The notes under the pieces are model-generated. The model was not told where the DNA came from and made no database searches. It saw only the letters and a list, made by a program, of their open reading frames with translations. From Methylobacter sp. S3L5C (GTDB lineage: Bacteria; Pseudomonadota; Gammaproteobacteria; Methylococcales; Methylomonadaceae): a DNA stretch of 64,000 nucleotides. Position numbers and translations under genes: made by a program. The DNA lies in contig NZ_CP076024.1 of the NCBI RefSeq assembly GCF_022788635.1, positions 2,418,001-2,482,000 on the forward strand, in the 5' to 3' direction. Shown here one piece after another: positions 8,498 through 17,850 of this stretch. Numbering within the stretch: position 1 is the stretch's first letter; each line of letters begins with the position of its first letter.

Positions 8498-9006
8498 CGG
8501 GTCTACTCAGAAAAAGCGATAAGGTAAAGGTGCATTAAATAATATAGACACTAAAACACTGCTTTTTGGCAATTGTGCATTTTTTAAAGTATAGATGAGA
8601 GTCATCAATTTGGTAGGGTTTTTAAGTAGTATTTTTTGAGGGTTGTAATTTTTTCTGAGCTTGATTATTTTAGCGGCATGACTGTCAAAATAAAATATTT
8701 TCAGATGGACGCAATTAAATAGAATGTGCTATAAATTCAACTTTATTTTTCTTGAAAATTTGATTTGTTTTAGTAATGATACTAAAGGTTTAGTGCAAGA
8801 GCTTTTCCCATTGAAACATTAAGGATTGTTTTTTTCTTGAGCTTTTCGTCTATGCTCAGGAAGATTTTTTAAAAGAACATTCATGGAAATTATAGCGTAG
8901 ATGTCCCCAAGTCAAACTTTACCTGGAATGATAATTTGCCGGAAAGTCCGGTAACATTTTTACCTTTATCAAGGTGTAATTTTTTTAACTTAAAGAGGAT
9001 TTACTC
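8498..9006. other. AT-rich intergenic region upstream of pilA
   Basis: About 500 nt without a credible ORF on either strand. It must contain the promoters of the divergent GGDEF and pilin genes. A good Shine-Dalgarno (AGAGGA at 8994-8999) precedes the pilin ATG. I looked for a sigma-54 promoter, which commonly drives pilA, and found only TGG at 8933 and TGC at 8947, with the wrong spacing. Confidence 0.5.
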
Positions 9007-9444
9007 ATGAACACATTATCTATAAAAAAGGTACAACAAGGTTTTACCTTGATCGAATTAATGATCGTGGTTGCGATTATTGGTATTTTGGCGGCTGTGG
9101 CGATACCTGCGTATCAGGATTATGTTACCAAAGCTAAATATCAAGACATAGTTTCTGCGGCAGCAGCTGTTGAAACGGCCGTATCTTTATGTCTGCAAGA
9201 AAATGCTGGTGTTTTGGCTTCGTGTGATTCTGACGCTGAGGTTGGATTGACATCTATTACTAATTCAAAATATGCCGCTACCGCCTTAGCTATAACAACA
9301 GTCACTGCCGCTGTGACTGCAACGGCATCTGCGGAAGCGGGTGGTTATACCTATATCAACACTCCATCAGTTCCAGCCGGCCAGACACAAGTAGTGTGGA
9401 CACAAAGTGGTACTTGTTTAGCAGCTGGGGTTTGCAAGCAGTAA
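9007..9444 (+). CDS. pilA: Type IV major pilin
   Basis: A 145-residue type IV prepilin. The class III leader ends in QQG and is cut before [20 protein letters not shown], with the essential Glu at mature position 5. Two Cys pairs (in [16 protein letters not shown] and [10 protein letters not shown]) could form disulfides, the last being the C-terminal D-loop. The globular domain is unusually rich in Ala and Thr. The gene stands alone, with no pilB, pilC, pilD or assembly genes in the window, so the machinery must be elsewhere. A GC-rich hairpin begins 28 nt after the stop. Confidence 0.92.
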   Translation: MNTLSIKKVQQGFTLIELMIVVAIIGILAAVAIPAYQDYVTKAKYQDIVSAAAAVETAVSLCLQENAGVLASCDSDAEVGLTSITNSKYAATALAITTVTAAVTATASAEAGGYTYINTPSVPAGQTQVVWTQSGTCLAAGVCKQ

Positions 9445-9471
9445 CGAATGCGGGACGAGGTTTCGAACGCG

Positions 9472-9494
9472 GGACGGGGTCTGCAACCCCGTCC
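9472..9494. repeat. GC-rich palindrome downstream of pilA
   Basis: GGACGGGGT at 9472-9480 and ACCCCGTCC at 9486-9494 form a perfect 9-bp stem with the loop CTGCA. A degenerate copy of the left arm (GGGACGAGG) lies just upstream. No T-run follows. It could help end pilA transcription, but it looks more like a REP-type palindrome, and it sits beside a transposase remnant. Confidence 0.55.
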
Positions 9495-9572
9495 TAAACG
9501 TTTGATGTTTACCGTTATTCAAAAAGTTTCGTTAGGAATGTATAGCTGTTTAGTTCAGGCAGGGTAAAAACG

Positions 9573-9959
9573 TAAGTGACGGAGTTGAAGTAGCGGGACG
9601 TTTTAATGGCGACAGTTATGTTGAATTTTTAAAACAACTGTTGGCTTATTACAAAGGTAAAATTATTCTGGTTGAAGATGGTGCACCTTATCATGCCAGT
9701 AACGTCGTCAAGGACTTTAAGTCAGCGAATGTCGACCGCTTGACGATTGAAAGGCTACCTGCATTTTCTCCTGACTATAATCCCATTGAAAAATTATTGA
9801 AAAATACCAAACGTGATTCGGACCCACATGAAGTATTTTAAAACCTTTGAAGATCTTTTTGATTCCGTTATAACGACTTTCAAAACGTATCTGCAAAATG
9901 CCAGTAAAGTGTTGTGTGTGATGAAAAAGATGCGCGTGGATTTTGCGACTACTGGGTAA
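9573..9959 (+). mobile_element. Remnant of an IS630-family transposase (frameshifted)
   Basis: Translation from 9573 gives RFNGDSYVEFLKQLLAYY, followed by VEDGAPYHAS and LPAFSPDYNPIEKLLKNTKRDS. These are the C-terminal catalytic motifs of IS630-type DDE transposases (the second Asp, and the SPDxNPIE block with the final Glu). The frame then breaks near 9818. Shifting by one base restores KYFKTFEDLFDSVIT and continues to a stop at 9957. The N-terminal half is missing and I find no terminal repeats, so this is a dead fragment. Confidence 0.75.
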
Positions 9960-10141
9960 TGCCTACCGTGGGGAGCTGGAAATTGTTTATTTGAGGAACT
10001 ATATGTTTAATCTTTCTTTACCCAATCAATCAGTAATCAGGTTTGGCAAGTTTTGTGCTTTTGTGGCAATACCCATCAAGTTTAATGAGCGACCCAATTA
10101 GAGTTTTTTTATCAATTGAGTCAAAAATTTTAGGCAGTAAC

Positions 10142-10745
10142 ATGGCAAAAATTACTAACCTTTCAAATTGGATTTAAACGGTACTTACAGTTATGCAGAT
10201 TATTTAACGTGGCAATTTGACGAAACGGTCGAATTGATAAAAGGCAAAATCTAACTGATGTTGCCTGCACCGAATGTGCGGCATTAAAGTATTGTGACTG
10301 AATTAGGTGGGTATCTTACTCGTACTTTCATAAAAAATCCTGTAAATTGTTCTACGCGCCATTTGATGTGCGTTTATATAGCCAAAGAAAATAAATTCTT
10401 ACCAATCAAGAAAATGTCGCGGTTTTTCAACCTGATTTGTGTGTCATTTGTGATGCCGACAAATTGGATAATCAGGGCTGCAACGGTGCGCCGGATTGGA
10501 TTATTGAAATCTTGTCGAAGGGAAATTCCAAACGCGAAACCCAGGAAAAATATGCCTTATACCAGGAAAGTGGGGTAAAAGAATATTGGCTGGTTTACTC
10601 TTATGAACAATCGGTACATCAATTTTTTTTAAACGCACAAACAGAAAAATATGAGTTGATAGCCATGTATTTAGAAGAAGATAATGCCAGTCCGGTGTTG
10701 TTTCCTGATCTAGTAATTGATTTGGTTGAGGTATTGGCTGAGTGA
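10142..10745 (+). pseudogene. Broken Uma2-family (DUF820) endonuclease-like gene
   Basis: The ATG at 10142 begins MAKITNLSNW. A missing base near 10170 then shifts the frame to DLNGTYSYADYLTWQFDE, a typical Uma2 N terminus. Stops interrupt it at 10252 (TAA), 10285 (TAA) and, after another frameshift near 10340, at 10392 (TAA). The last part is open and reads GAPDWIIEILSKGN and KRETQEKYALYQESGVKEYWLV, the conserved Uma2 core (PD-(D/E)XK fold; the family's function is poorly known, and it is abundant in cyanobacteria and methanotrophs). At least two frameshifts and three stops make this a clear pseudogene. Confidence 0.82.
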
Positions 10746-11118
10746 TTTTTCAGCATAACAGGCTTTTTAATTTGCGCTGAAGCTTGATAACTAACGTATA
10801 GATTCGGTTACTGTTATCGCCTAATCCAATCTCCTAAGCTTGCCTTTCATTTTAATAGTGGCTGGGCTTCATTTTAGCGACATTTCAGTGGCAAATTTGG
10901 GGGCATCAAATAATAAGGCTTAAGGAAACCATGATTATCATCAGTCGCTTGCTTAACTAAGCATTATTAAATTGATTGTTGTTCCCGGAGAGGAAGCTGT
11001 AAGGGAAATTTCTTGGTTGCAAACCATAAAAGCATTAGCCGAAAAAGAGGGCTTTTTTGTATTGTATTTGCAGTAGGATGAGGGTTTTGGATAAGATAGG
11101 TCTTCTAAATTTTATTGT
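10746..11118. other. Intergenic stretch with a possible coding remnant
   Basis: No intact gene is visible. From 10966 to 11076 one frame reads IKLIVVPGEEAVREISW and then KALAEKEGFFVLYLQ before a stop. It has protein-like composition but no start codon and no family I recognise, so it may be the tail of another decayed gene. This fits the neighbouring IS630 and Uma2 wreckage. Confidence 0.35.
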
Positions 11119-11130
11119 ATGGAATTATTG

Positions 11131-11496
11131 ATGAAGCAGATGTTGAAAATATTACCTATTTTATTCGCGTTATTCTTTTTTATACCACATGTGGCAATGG
11201 CGAGAGATTACCCTACTATTGTTGGCGAAAAAGTGGCTACCGGTTTTGCCAATACAATTACCGGAGTAGGCGAAATTCCTAAAACCATTATGGTAATGAG
11301 CAATGAAAAAGGGCCTGTTTATGGGGCAACAGTAGGCTTTATGGTAGGTCTTGGACACACTTTGGGACGCAGTTTGTGTGGCGTTTTGGATTTGGTGACT
11401 TTTATTATTCCCACTGAGGCAATAGTTAAGCCTAATTATATCTGGGATCATTTTGACAGGGAAACCAGTTACAGTTCAACTTTTAAAATGCGCTAA
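11131..11496 (+). CDS. Secreted TIGR04073-like protein
   Basis: About 121 residues with a signal peptide (MKQMLKILPILFALFFFIPHVAMA). The mature part reads GEKVATGFANTITGVGEIPK, then GPVYGATVGFMVGLGHTLGR, then CGVLDLVTFIIPT. This glycine-rich pattern recalls the TIGR04073 family, described as exosortase-system-associated, whose molecular role is unknown. I prefer the ATG at 11131, because GGAA lies 6 nt upstream and the signal peptide then has a normal length; an ATG at 11119 is also in frame. No exosortase genes lie nearby. A strong hairpin follows the stop. Confidence 0.6.
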   Translation: MKQMLKILPILFALFFFIPHVAMARDYPTIVGEKVATGFANTITGVGEIPKTIMVMSNEKGPVYGATVGFMVGLGHTLGRSLCGVLDLVTFIIPTEAIVKPNYIWDHFDRETSYSSTFKMR

Positions 11497-11513
11497 TAAC
11501 CAACTTAAGACAG

Positions 11514-11557
11514 GTACATTCAGCGCTAAAGCAAAAGCGCTTGTCTGCTGAATGTAC
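11514..11557. terminator. Long hairpin between convergent genes
   Basis: GTACATTCAGC at 11514-11524 pairs perfectly with GCTGAATGTAC at 11547-11557. Inside, AGCGCT and AGCGCT can form a second stem. It sits between the TIGR04073-like gene and the convergent BI-1 gene and could terminate both, although no long T-run follows on either strand. Confidence 0.5.
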
Positions 11558-11621
11558 ATGCTGACTTATCCAAATTATGCTTGTCGCTTTAACAGTCAAT
11601 CAAACACAATTATTTGCTGTT

Positions 11622-12290
11622 TTAATTTCTGCCGTTAAATGCGCCCAGCAATTGCAATAAACTCAGGAACAAGTTGTAAATAGACACATATAAAGAAACC
11701 GTTGCCAGAATATAGTTGGTTTCACCACCGTTGACTATTTGGCTGGTTTGATAAAGGATCATACCTGACATCAGCAAAATAAACATGGCTGATACTGCCA
11801 GTGATAAGGCAGGGATAGCAAAAACGATTGCGCCAATACCTGCCAGAAAGGCGACCAGTACGCCAACCATCAAAAACCCGCCCATGTAACTAAAGTCTTT
11901 GCGTGTGGTTAATGCATAGCCTGAAAGCCCCATAAAAATAACGCCGGTACCGCCTAGGGCCATCATGATAAGCTCATGGCCATTACTGAAAGCTTGAACA
12001 TACATGGATAAAATAGGGCCCAGTGTTAAACCCATAAAACCGGTTAAAGCGAAGACAAAAAGCAGACCTACTGCACTGTCGCTAAATTTTGCCGTTAAGA
12101 AAAATAAACCGTAAAAACCTACCAAGGTAACAATCATGCCAAAAGGCGGCAGATTAAGGTACATTGCCGCACCTGCGGTCATGGCACTGAAAATCAAGGT
12201 CATTGATAGCAGCATGTAAGTATTTTTTAGTACTTTATTGCTTGCCAGAATGCTTGCTTCCGGACGTGAAATAGCAGTATTTAATCGCAT
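11622..12290 (-). CDS. Bax inhibitor-1 / YccA family membrane protein
   Basis: About 222 residues with seven hydrophobic segments filling the sequence from residue 25 onward, as in the BI-1/YccA (UPF0005) family. Bacterial members include YccA, which modulates FtsH, and YetJ, a pH-sensitive calcium leak channel; which role applies here cannot be told. The start at 12290 (MRLNTAISRPEAS) has AAGGA about 10 nt upstream. An in-frame ATG at 12323 would add 11 residues without a ribosome binding site. The C terminus (LLQLLGAFNGRN) is typical for the family. Confidence 0.85.
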   Translation of the reverse strand: MRLNTAISRPEASILASNKVLKNTYMLLSMTLIFSAMTAGAAMYLNLPPFGMIVTLVGFYGLFFLTAKFSDSAVGLLFVFALTGFMGLTLGPILSMYVQAFSNGHELIMMALGGTGVIFMGLSGYALTTRKDFSYMGGFLMVGVLVAFLAGIGAIVFAIPALSLAVSAMFILLMSGMILYQTSQIVNGGETNYILATVSLYVSIYNLFLSLLQLLGAFNGRN

Positions 12291-12707
12291 TTTAGTTAGA
12301 TTCCTTAAATAAATGATTAACAAAACGGGCTTTGTGTAAGTCGGGATAAACCATTAAGAGTTAATCCAAAGTTGCCACTCAAGTTAAAAGCCAACGGGCA
12401 AAGAGACACTTAGATTCTACAAGAGTTTCATTGTCTTTGTAAGAAAACTTAAAACCAGCACTACGATTTAAGTGTTTGCATCGCTTAACAGACAGTGAAA
12501 CTTTTATCAAAAAACGGGTTAAAAAATTATTCACCACGAAGGCACGAAGAAAAATATTCACATTTTTTTAATTGCGGTCACGCAGATTACTACCAAAGTG
12601 GTGGTTTATTTTTGTATCTTGCTTCCTGTTTAAACCTGGCAACAATGCAATCAGTGATCGTGCCACGTATAATTTATCGTTTAATTACTCAAAAACAAGC
12701 AGAAACC
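12291..12707. other. Intergenic region with one CACGAA repeat
   Basis: This region holds the divergent promoters of the BI-1 and MFS genes and a CACGAA repeat at 12531-12550. An open frame runs from 12495 into the MFS gene, but its product would be hydrophilic and unlike the family, so I treat it as non-coding leader. Confidence 0.45.
12531..12550. repeat. CACGAA dispersed repeat copy
   Basis: CACCACGAAGGCACGAAGA-type sequence, related to the copies at 2711-2751, 2891-2920 and 47526-47547. Confidence 0.5.
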
Positions 12708-14366
12708 ATGACTAAACCCTCAGTAAATTTTTTAGACAAGGAATGCACTATTGCCGGTCCGGGCTTCAATCGCTGGTTAGTCCCGCCAGCGGCGTTGGCA
12801 ATTCATTTGTGTATTGGTATGGCTTATGGCTTCTCAGTTTTTTGGTTACCGCTTTCTAAAGCTCTCGGTATCAAAGACAGTATTGCCTGTGGTGCTGATG
12901 TCGGTTTTTTTCAGGAATTGTTTATTACCCACTGTGACTGGAATATTTCTACGCTGGGTTGGATGTACACATTGTTTTTTGTGTTTTTGGGTTCATCTGC
13001 ATCACTTTGGGGTGGATGGTTGGAGCATGTTGGCCCACGTAAAGCGGCAGTAATCAGTGCCTTATGTTGGTGTGGCGGTATGTTGCTGTCGGCGTTAGGC
13101 ATTTATTTACATCAGTTTTGGATAATGCTGCTCGGTTCGGGCGTCATTGGCGGCATCGGTTTGGGGCTGGGTTATATTTCTCCGGTGTCTACACTAATTA
13201 AATGGTTTCCGGATCGTCGTGGTATGGCAACCGGCATGGCCATTATGGGTTTTGGCGGTGGCGCAATGATCGGTTCACCGCTGGCAACGGCATTGATGAA
13301 TCATTTTGCAACACCAACTGATGTGGGTGTTATGCAAACTTTTATGGTTATGGCGGTTATCTACTTCGTTTTTATGATAACTGGTGCCTTGAGTTATCGT
13401 ATTCCTGCTTCCGGTTGGAAACCATTAGGCTGGACGCCTCGCATCGCCAAAAAGAACAATGGCATGATTACGCCGCATCATGTTCATGTTAAAAACATTT
13501 ACAAGATTAAACAGTTTTGGTTGCTGTGGGCCGCCTTATGCATGAATGTTAGTGCCGGTATTGGCGTGATCGGGATGTCATCGCCCATGTTGCAAGAGGT
13601 TTTTGGCGGTCAATTAATTGGCGTCGCCAAAACCTACAGTGAACTGGATAAAACCGAACTGGCCGCGATTGCCGGTATTGCTGCAGGTTTCACTGCGCTG
13701 TTGAGTCTGTTCAATATCGGTGGCCGGTTTTTTTGGGCAACTTTGTCAGACTTTTTCGGCCGTAAAATGACCTTTATTATTTTTTTCGTGCTGGGCGGTT
13801 TGTTGTATATCAGCATTCCTGGCAGTGCCGATGCCGGTAACAAGCTGCTTTTTGTCGCTGCATTCTGCGTTATTTTAAGTATGTATGGTGGTGGTTTTTC
13901 GACGGCTCCCGCTTATCTCGCGGATTTATTTGGTACCCAAATGGTTGGAGCCATTCATGGTCGTTTGTTGACTGCCTGGGCAACGGCGGGGATTTTGGGG
14001 CCGGTGATAGTTAATTATATGCGTGATTATCAATTGAGTTTGGGTTTGCCACGTGAGCAGGTTTACAACCAAACCATGATGATTCTGGCCGGATTGTTAA
14101 TGGCAGGCTTGCTGTGTAATTTGTTGATTCGCCCCGTGGCCGATAAGTGGTTTATGACCGCTAAGGAGCTGGCCGAAGAAAAACATCATGCTCGTGAAAT
14201 AATAGCGGAGGAGGATGGACATTTTATAGCGGATAAAGAGCAGGGCAGGGACGCTATTAAACCCACGTCTAAGGTAATGGTCTGGTTAGCCTGGATAGTG
14301 GTTGTTATTCCCTTATCATGGGGAGTTTACAAAACCCTGATTAATGCAGCCAGGTTTTTTATCTAA
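12708..14366 (+). CDS. OFA-type major facilitator superfamily transporter
   Basis: About 552 residues starting at the ATG at 12708 (MTKPSVNFLDKECTIAGPGF). There are 12 predicted transmembrane helices, and a GRFFWATLSDFFGRK motif lies between helices 8 and 9. The opening (NRWLVPPAALAIHLCIGMAYGFSVFWLPLS) and the motif WFPDRRGMATGMAIMGFGGGA are typical of the oxalate/formate antiporter (OFA) group. The substrate cannot be told from sequence; carboxylates such as oxalate, formate or lactate are likely. It directly precedes a small membrane protein and the broken nor genes, so it may once have been part of the same operon. Confidence 0.82.
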   Translation: MTKPSVNFLDKECTIAGPGFNRWLVPPAALAIHLCIGMAYGFSVFWLPLSKALGIKDSIACGADVGFFQELFITHCDWNISTLGWMYTLFFVFLGSSASLWGGWLEHVGPRKAAVISALCWCGGMLLSALGIYLHQFWIMLLGSGVIGGIGLGLGYISPVSTLIKWFPDRRGMATGMAIMGFGGGAMIGSPLATALMNHFATPTDVGVMQTFMVMAVIYFVFMITGALSYRIPASGWKPLGWTPRIAKKNNGMITPHHVHVKNIYKIKQFWLLWAALCMNVSAGIGVIGMSSPMLQEVFGGQLIGVAKTYSELDKTELAAIAGIAAGFTALLSLFNIGGRFFWATLSDFFGRKMTFIIFFVLGGLLYISIPGSADAGNKLLFVAAFCVILSMYGGGFSTAPAYLADLFGTQMVGAIHGRLLTAWATAGILGPVIVNYMRDYQLSLGLPREQVYNQTMMILAGLLMAGLLCNLLIRPVADKWFMTAKELAEEKHHAREIIAEEDGHFIADKEQGRDAIKPTSKVMVWLAWIVVVIPLSWGVYKTLINAARFFI

Positions 14367-14380
14367 GAGCCATTAATTTA

Positions 14381-14773
14381 TTGTGGTATAGCGCCTGGCA
14401 TTCACTTTACGCCGCTTTACATAATGGACATTCTGATGAATTACTCATGATTGAACCCGTCGCTTTGCAAGATTTTTTTATTACTTTTTTCTCTGCCGCT
14501 TTGATCATTCTGGCCGGTGCAAGTTACCCATTATTGTTTGCCTGGTCTAAAGTTAATCCAAATTGGCGTATTAAAGTTACTGCTTATCTGTCTTATTTTG
14601 TGTTGATACTCTCAGTAGCTGAATTAACATACGCAGCTCAATTTCACGGTTACTGGCTTACCATTTCTTTTGTGATGGTGACAGGCTATTTTTTTGCACC
14701 AATAGGTATCTGGTATTTGTGTGTTAAAACACATACCGATGATTTATCGACAACAACAAAGGATAGTCTATGA
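14381..14773 (+). CDS. Small membrane protein upstream of norC remnant
   Basis: 130 residues from a TTG start; an ATG at 14447 (MIEPVALQDFF) would give 109 residues and may be the real start. Three hydrophobic segments are visible (FFITFFSAALIILAGA, KVTAYLSYFVLILSVAEL, LTISFVMVTGYFFAPIGIWY). I do not recognise a family. It lies 14 nt after the MFS gene and overlaps the norC start codon by 4 nt, which indicates co-translation with NorC before that gene decayed. It still reads open although its downstream partners are dead. Confidence 0.6.
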   Translation: MWYSAWHSLYAALHNGHSDELLMIEPVALQDFFITFFSAALIILAGASYPLLFAWSKVNPNWRIKVTAYLSYFVLILSVAELTYAAQFHGYWLTISFVMVTGYFFAPIGIWYLCVKTHTDDLSTTTKDSL

Positions 14774-15335
14774 ATGAAACACCCTTACGGGCTTCGGAAT
14801 CATTCTGAAAAAAAACGGCAATATGGGTAACCGCAGGATCATTTTTGGTTTTAGTAGTGTTAACCATCGATTCATTAAGTAAAACCAGTGCGGGTAGTAA
14901 ACGTGTCCCTGCCTACAGTGTTATTAACAAAAAAATCGATTATCAATAGAATAAGGATTTACATAAATCCATGCCGGTTATTGGTGAAAACGAGTTTTTA
15001 TTTGGCAAGGAATATACGGAAGAAGAAGCGCGGCAATTAGTCGATTTGGGTAAAAAAGCCACATAAGCCAAAAACTGTATGAATTGCCATACTTTACTAG
15101 GTAATGGCGCTTATTACGCACCTGATTTAACTAAATCCTGGTTGGATAAGGGCTGGATTTCCAAAGAAATGCGCTGACATGATGGCCAGCTTTTTAATGC
15201 ATCCCAAGAAAAATTCCCAATCTGGATATTACCGAACAGGAAGCGAAAGGTATTGTGGCCTTTTTGAAATGGATGTCGAGTATTGATACCAATGGCTTTC
15301 CTTATAACTTTAAAACCATTAATGCGGAGGAATGA
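14770..15335 (+). pseudogene. norC: Decayed nitric oxide reductase subunit C
   Basis: NorC is the membrane-anchored c-type cytochrome subunit of the cytochrome c-dependent NO reductase. The frame from the ATG at 14770 gives an N-terminal anchor (FLVLVVLTIDSLSK), NEFLFGKEYTEEEARQLV, and the heme site CMNCHTLLGNGAYYAPDLTK. It is broken by stops at 14806 (TGA), 14947 (TAG), 15064 (TAA) and 15175 (TGA). Frame changes follow between 15175 and 15220, before the C terminus resumes as LDITEQEAKGIVAFLKWMSS. The order and similarity make the identity clear and the gene clearly dead. norB begins 2 nt after its final stop. Confidence 0.88.
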
Positions 15336-15337
15336 GC

Positions 15338-16851
15338 ATGACTACAAGCCGATCAAATGGGGTCATTCAGAATGTGGTTACTTTATGTGAGAAATCACAA
15401 GCCTGTTTCGGTAACTTTAAAGCCTGGGTGCAATTAGATAGTAGTCATTTAAGTGACGGGTAACAACTGGCCGTTAAATATTTTACCGTTGCGGTTATTT
15501 TGTTTTTGCACAAATTTTATTTGGCTTGTTGGCAGCGACATAATTTATCTACCCCGGCTTTCTTTACGAAATTCTGGATTTCAATGCCAACCGCATGTTA
15601 CACATCAACGCCATGATTGTTTGGATGTTGTTTGGCTTTATGGGCTGCGTTTATTGGTTTCTTAAAGATGAGAGTGGCACTGAAATTGTCGGCTTAAATT
15701 TGGGTAATATCGCTTTCTGGGTATTTATTGCTGCGGTTATTCTGATAGTGCTGGTGTATTTGTTGGTACAAATTGGCCTCGGCAAGGATTCCAGTCTTTG
15801 GTTTATTAACTAAGGTCGTGAATATATTGAAGCGCCACGTTGGGCCGATATCGACATTGTCATTGTGATACCGATTTTTTTCTATAACGTTGTTGCAACT
15901 TTTAGTAAAGGTAAATGGTCGGGTATTGCCGGCGTTTTAACGCCAGATTTGGTGGTTTTGGCGGGATTATATGTCGCCGGAATGTTTTATATGGCCAATA
16001 TTACCCACGAGCAATACTGGTGGTGGGTCATTCATTTGTGGGTTGAAGCAACCTGGGAAGTGCTGGTCGGCGTCATTATGGCGTGATCATTGATCAAACT
16101 ACTGGGGGGTAGACGTAAAATTATTCAGACCTGGCTATATATTGAAGTCGCCTTGATGTTTGGTTCGGGTATTTTGGGTTTGGGACATCTTTATTTTTGG
16201 ATTGGTACACCGGAATACTGGTTAATCATCGGTGGTTTTTTCTCGGCTCTTGAACTTATTCCACTGGTCGCCATGATGGTTCATGCAGTTTATGATTCCG
16301 GTAGACACGCCTTCAAAAACGGCAATCCCCCGGCATTGGCCTGGATTATCGCTCAAGCTTTTGGTAATTTTTTTGGTGCCGGTGTGTGGGGGTTTATGCA
16401 TACCTTGCCACAAATTAATATCTACACGTATGGAACACAGTGGTCGGCATCCTATGGTCATTTGGTATTTTTTGGTGCCTATGCCACGATTAATATTGCC
16501 TTCTTTTATCTGGCTATTCAACATTGGCGTGGTGACGTCTGGATTGGTGGTGGTAGTCAAAATGCCTGGCGCTGGAAATGGGCTTTAGGCTTGCTCAATG
16601 GCGGTGTGCTGGGGATGACCATTGCGCTATTGATTGCAGGTTACGAACAATCATTTATAGAGCGTGCCGTCGAAGGCTCAACTTGGTCGGGATATTTTAC
16701 CGCACAAAATCATCCGTCATTTCAAAGTGCGATGGTCTGGCGTTTATTTTTTGGTGGCGTAACATTTGCCGGATTTATCTTGTTGGTTTGGGATTTACTT
16801 ACGATAGGCAAAGGCGAAACCAGAAAAGCACAGGAGATTGTTGAAAGTTAA
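15338..16851 (+). pseudogene. norB: Decayed nitric oxide reductase subunit B
   Basis: NorB is the multi-helix catalytic subunit that reduces NO to N2O. Recognisable blocks are MLHINAMIVWMLFGFMG, HLWVEATWEVL (FeB His and the conserved Glu), GLGHLYFWIG and SASYGHLVFFGAY. It is interrupted by TAA at 15461, a frameshift near 15512, TAA at 15541, TAA at 15811 and TGA at 16084. Two metal-site residues are also gone: the usual GHHYYW is GHLYFW (a FeB His becomes Leu), and the usual HGH is YGH (the heme b3 proximal His becomes Tyr). The last 250 codons remain open, which gives the false look of a 253-residue gene. Confidence 0.9.
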
Positions 16852-16911
16852 CTGATTCAGGTTAAAGGTACAATGTGCGTGTTTTAGAGTTTGCACCCTG
16901 TGTCTTTGTCA

Positions 16912-17688
16912 TCAATCAATAATCGCTTTGTCCACATTTTTGGCAGAACTCAAACCTTTTAACTTCGATTTATCCTTAACACCCGCAAATTTGGTGCCCG
17001 CCAGATCCGCTCCAGAAAAATTGGTATCTTCAAGTGAAGTTCCTGTCAAATCAGCACCTGACAAATTAGCTCCTGAAAAATCTGCGCCGGAAAGGTCAAC
17101 GCCAAAAAGCACGGTATTTTGCAGATTTGCTCCCGAGAAGTTGGCAAAGCGCATTAAGGCACGGTCAAAATTGGCATCGGAGAGATTGGCTCCCGAGAAA
17201 TTGACATTATTCAGACTTGCTCGCATCAAACCCATTGACTGGTTTTTCATATCTGCTCCCCAGTTGGCGTGTGCGAGATTAGCATGAGATAAATTGGCTC
17301 GATCCATTATGCCAATAAATCGGCTATTACTTAAATTGGCATTGCTCAAATTTGCCCCACCGACATGCACCGCAAAAATACTGGTATTGGATAGGTTGGC
17401 ATTTGAAAAGTCGACTTTCGATAGTACCGATAAATCCAGATTCACGCCGGATAACTCACTATTGCTGAAATTGGCACGGCGTAAATCCGAGCCCCACAAA
17501 TCGGCCAATTTAAAGTCTAAACTTGATAAATCCAGACCGGTTAAATCCTTTCTGCGTAGGTCGGCGAGATGGGTTTTATCTGCTTTGGCGAGACGTTGTT
17601 CTACGGTTGACCGATCCAGATCGGCAGCCGGTGCCGACAGACAAAAGAACGCAGTTAATAGTCCTGCCCAGTGAAAATGAGTTTTCAT
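16912..17688 (-). CDS. Secreted pentapeptide-repeat protein
   Basis: About 258 residues with a signal peptide (MKTHFHWAGLLTAFFCLSAPA), followed by a degenerate segment and about 30 A(N/D)LxX pentapeptide repeats, for example ANLSNANLSNS and GADFSGANLSGADLTG. Such repeats fold as a right-handed quadrilateral beta helix. Periplasmic members have no general known function, and nothing here points to gyrase protection. The start at 17688 has AAAGG upstream and gives a clean signal peptide; the longer frame to 17727 does not. It is convergent with the norB remnant. Confidence 0.85.
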   Translation of the reverse strand: MKTHFHWAGLLTAFFCLSAPAADLDRSTVEQRLAKADKTHLADLRRKDLTGLDLSSLDFKLADLWGSDLRRANFSNSELSGVNLDLSVLSKVDFSNANLSNTSIFAVHVGGANLSNANLSNSRFIGIMDRANLSHANLAHANWGADMKNQSMGLMRASLNNVNFSGANLSDANFDRALMRFANFSGANLQNTVLFGVDLSGADFSGANLSGADLTGTSLEDTNFSGADLAGTKFAGVKDKSKLKGLSSAKNVDKAIID

Positions 17689-17850
17689 ATAGTTGCCTTT
17701 AAGTCGGTCAATAAAATCGTTCACCAATAATAAACTGGCGGTTAGCTAAATACTTCGGACAGTTTTGATTTGATTAAAATTAGTTTGGAAGCATCCAGCG
17801 TGGGAAGATGTAGTCATCGACGATAACAGCCCAACACATCAAAGGCCCCA

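Noticed and set aside
8930-8950. Sigma-54 promoter upstream of pilA
   Set aside because: The TGG and TGC elements (CCTGGAATGATAATTTGCC) are one base too far apart for the strict -24/-12 spacing, and flanking bases do not match.
10044-10060. Sigma-54-like TTGGCA-N-GTGC sequence
   Set aside because: The spacing is right but the -12 element is imperfect, and it lies in a decayed region upstream of a dead gene.
15595-16086. Two short genes within norB
   Set aside because: They are pieces of the broken norB frame between in-frame stops, not separate genes.
14770-16851. Stop-codon recoding (for example selenocysteine or readthrough) in norCB
   Set aside because: All three stop codons occur, frameshifts are present too, and catalytic His are lost. 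Nearby genes use normal stops. Decay explains this better.
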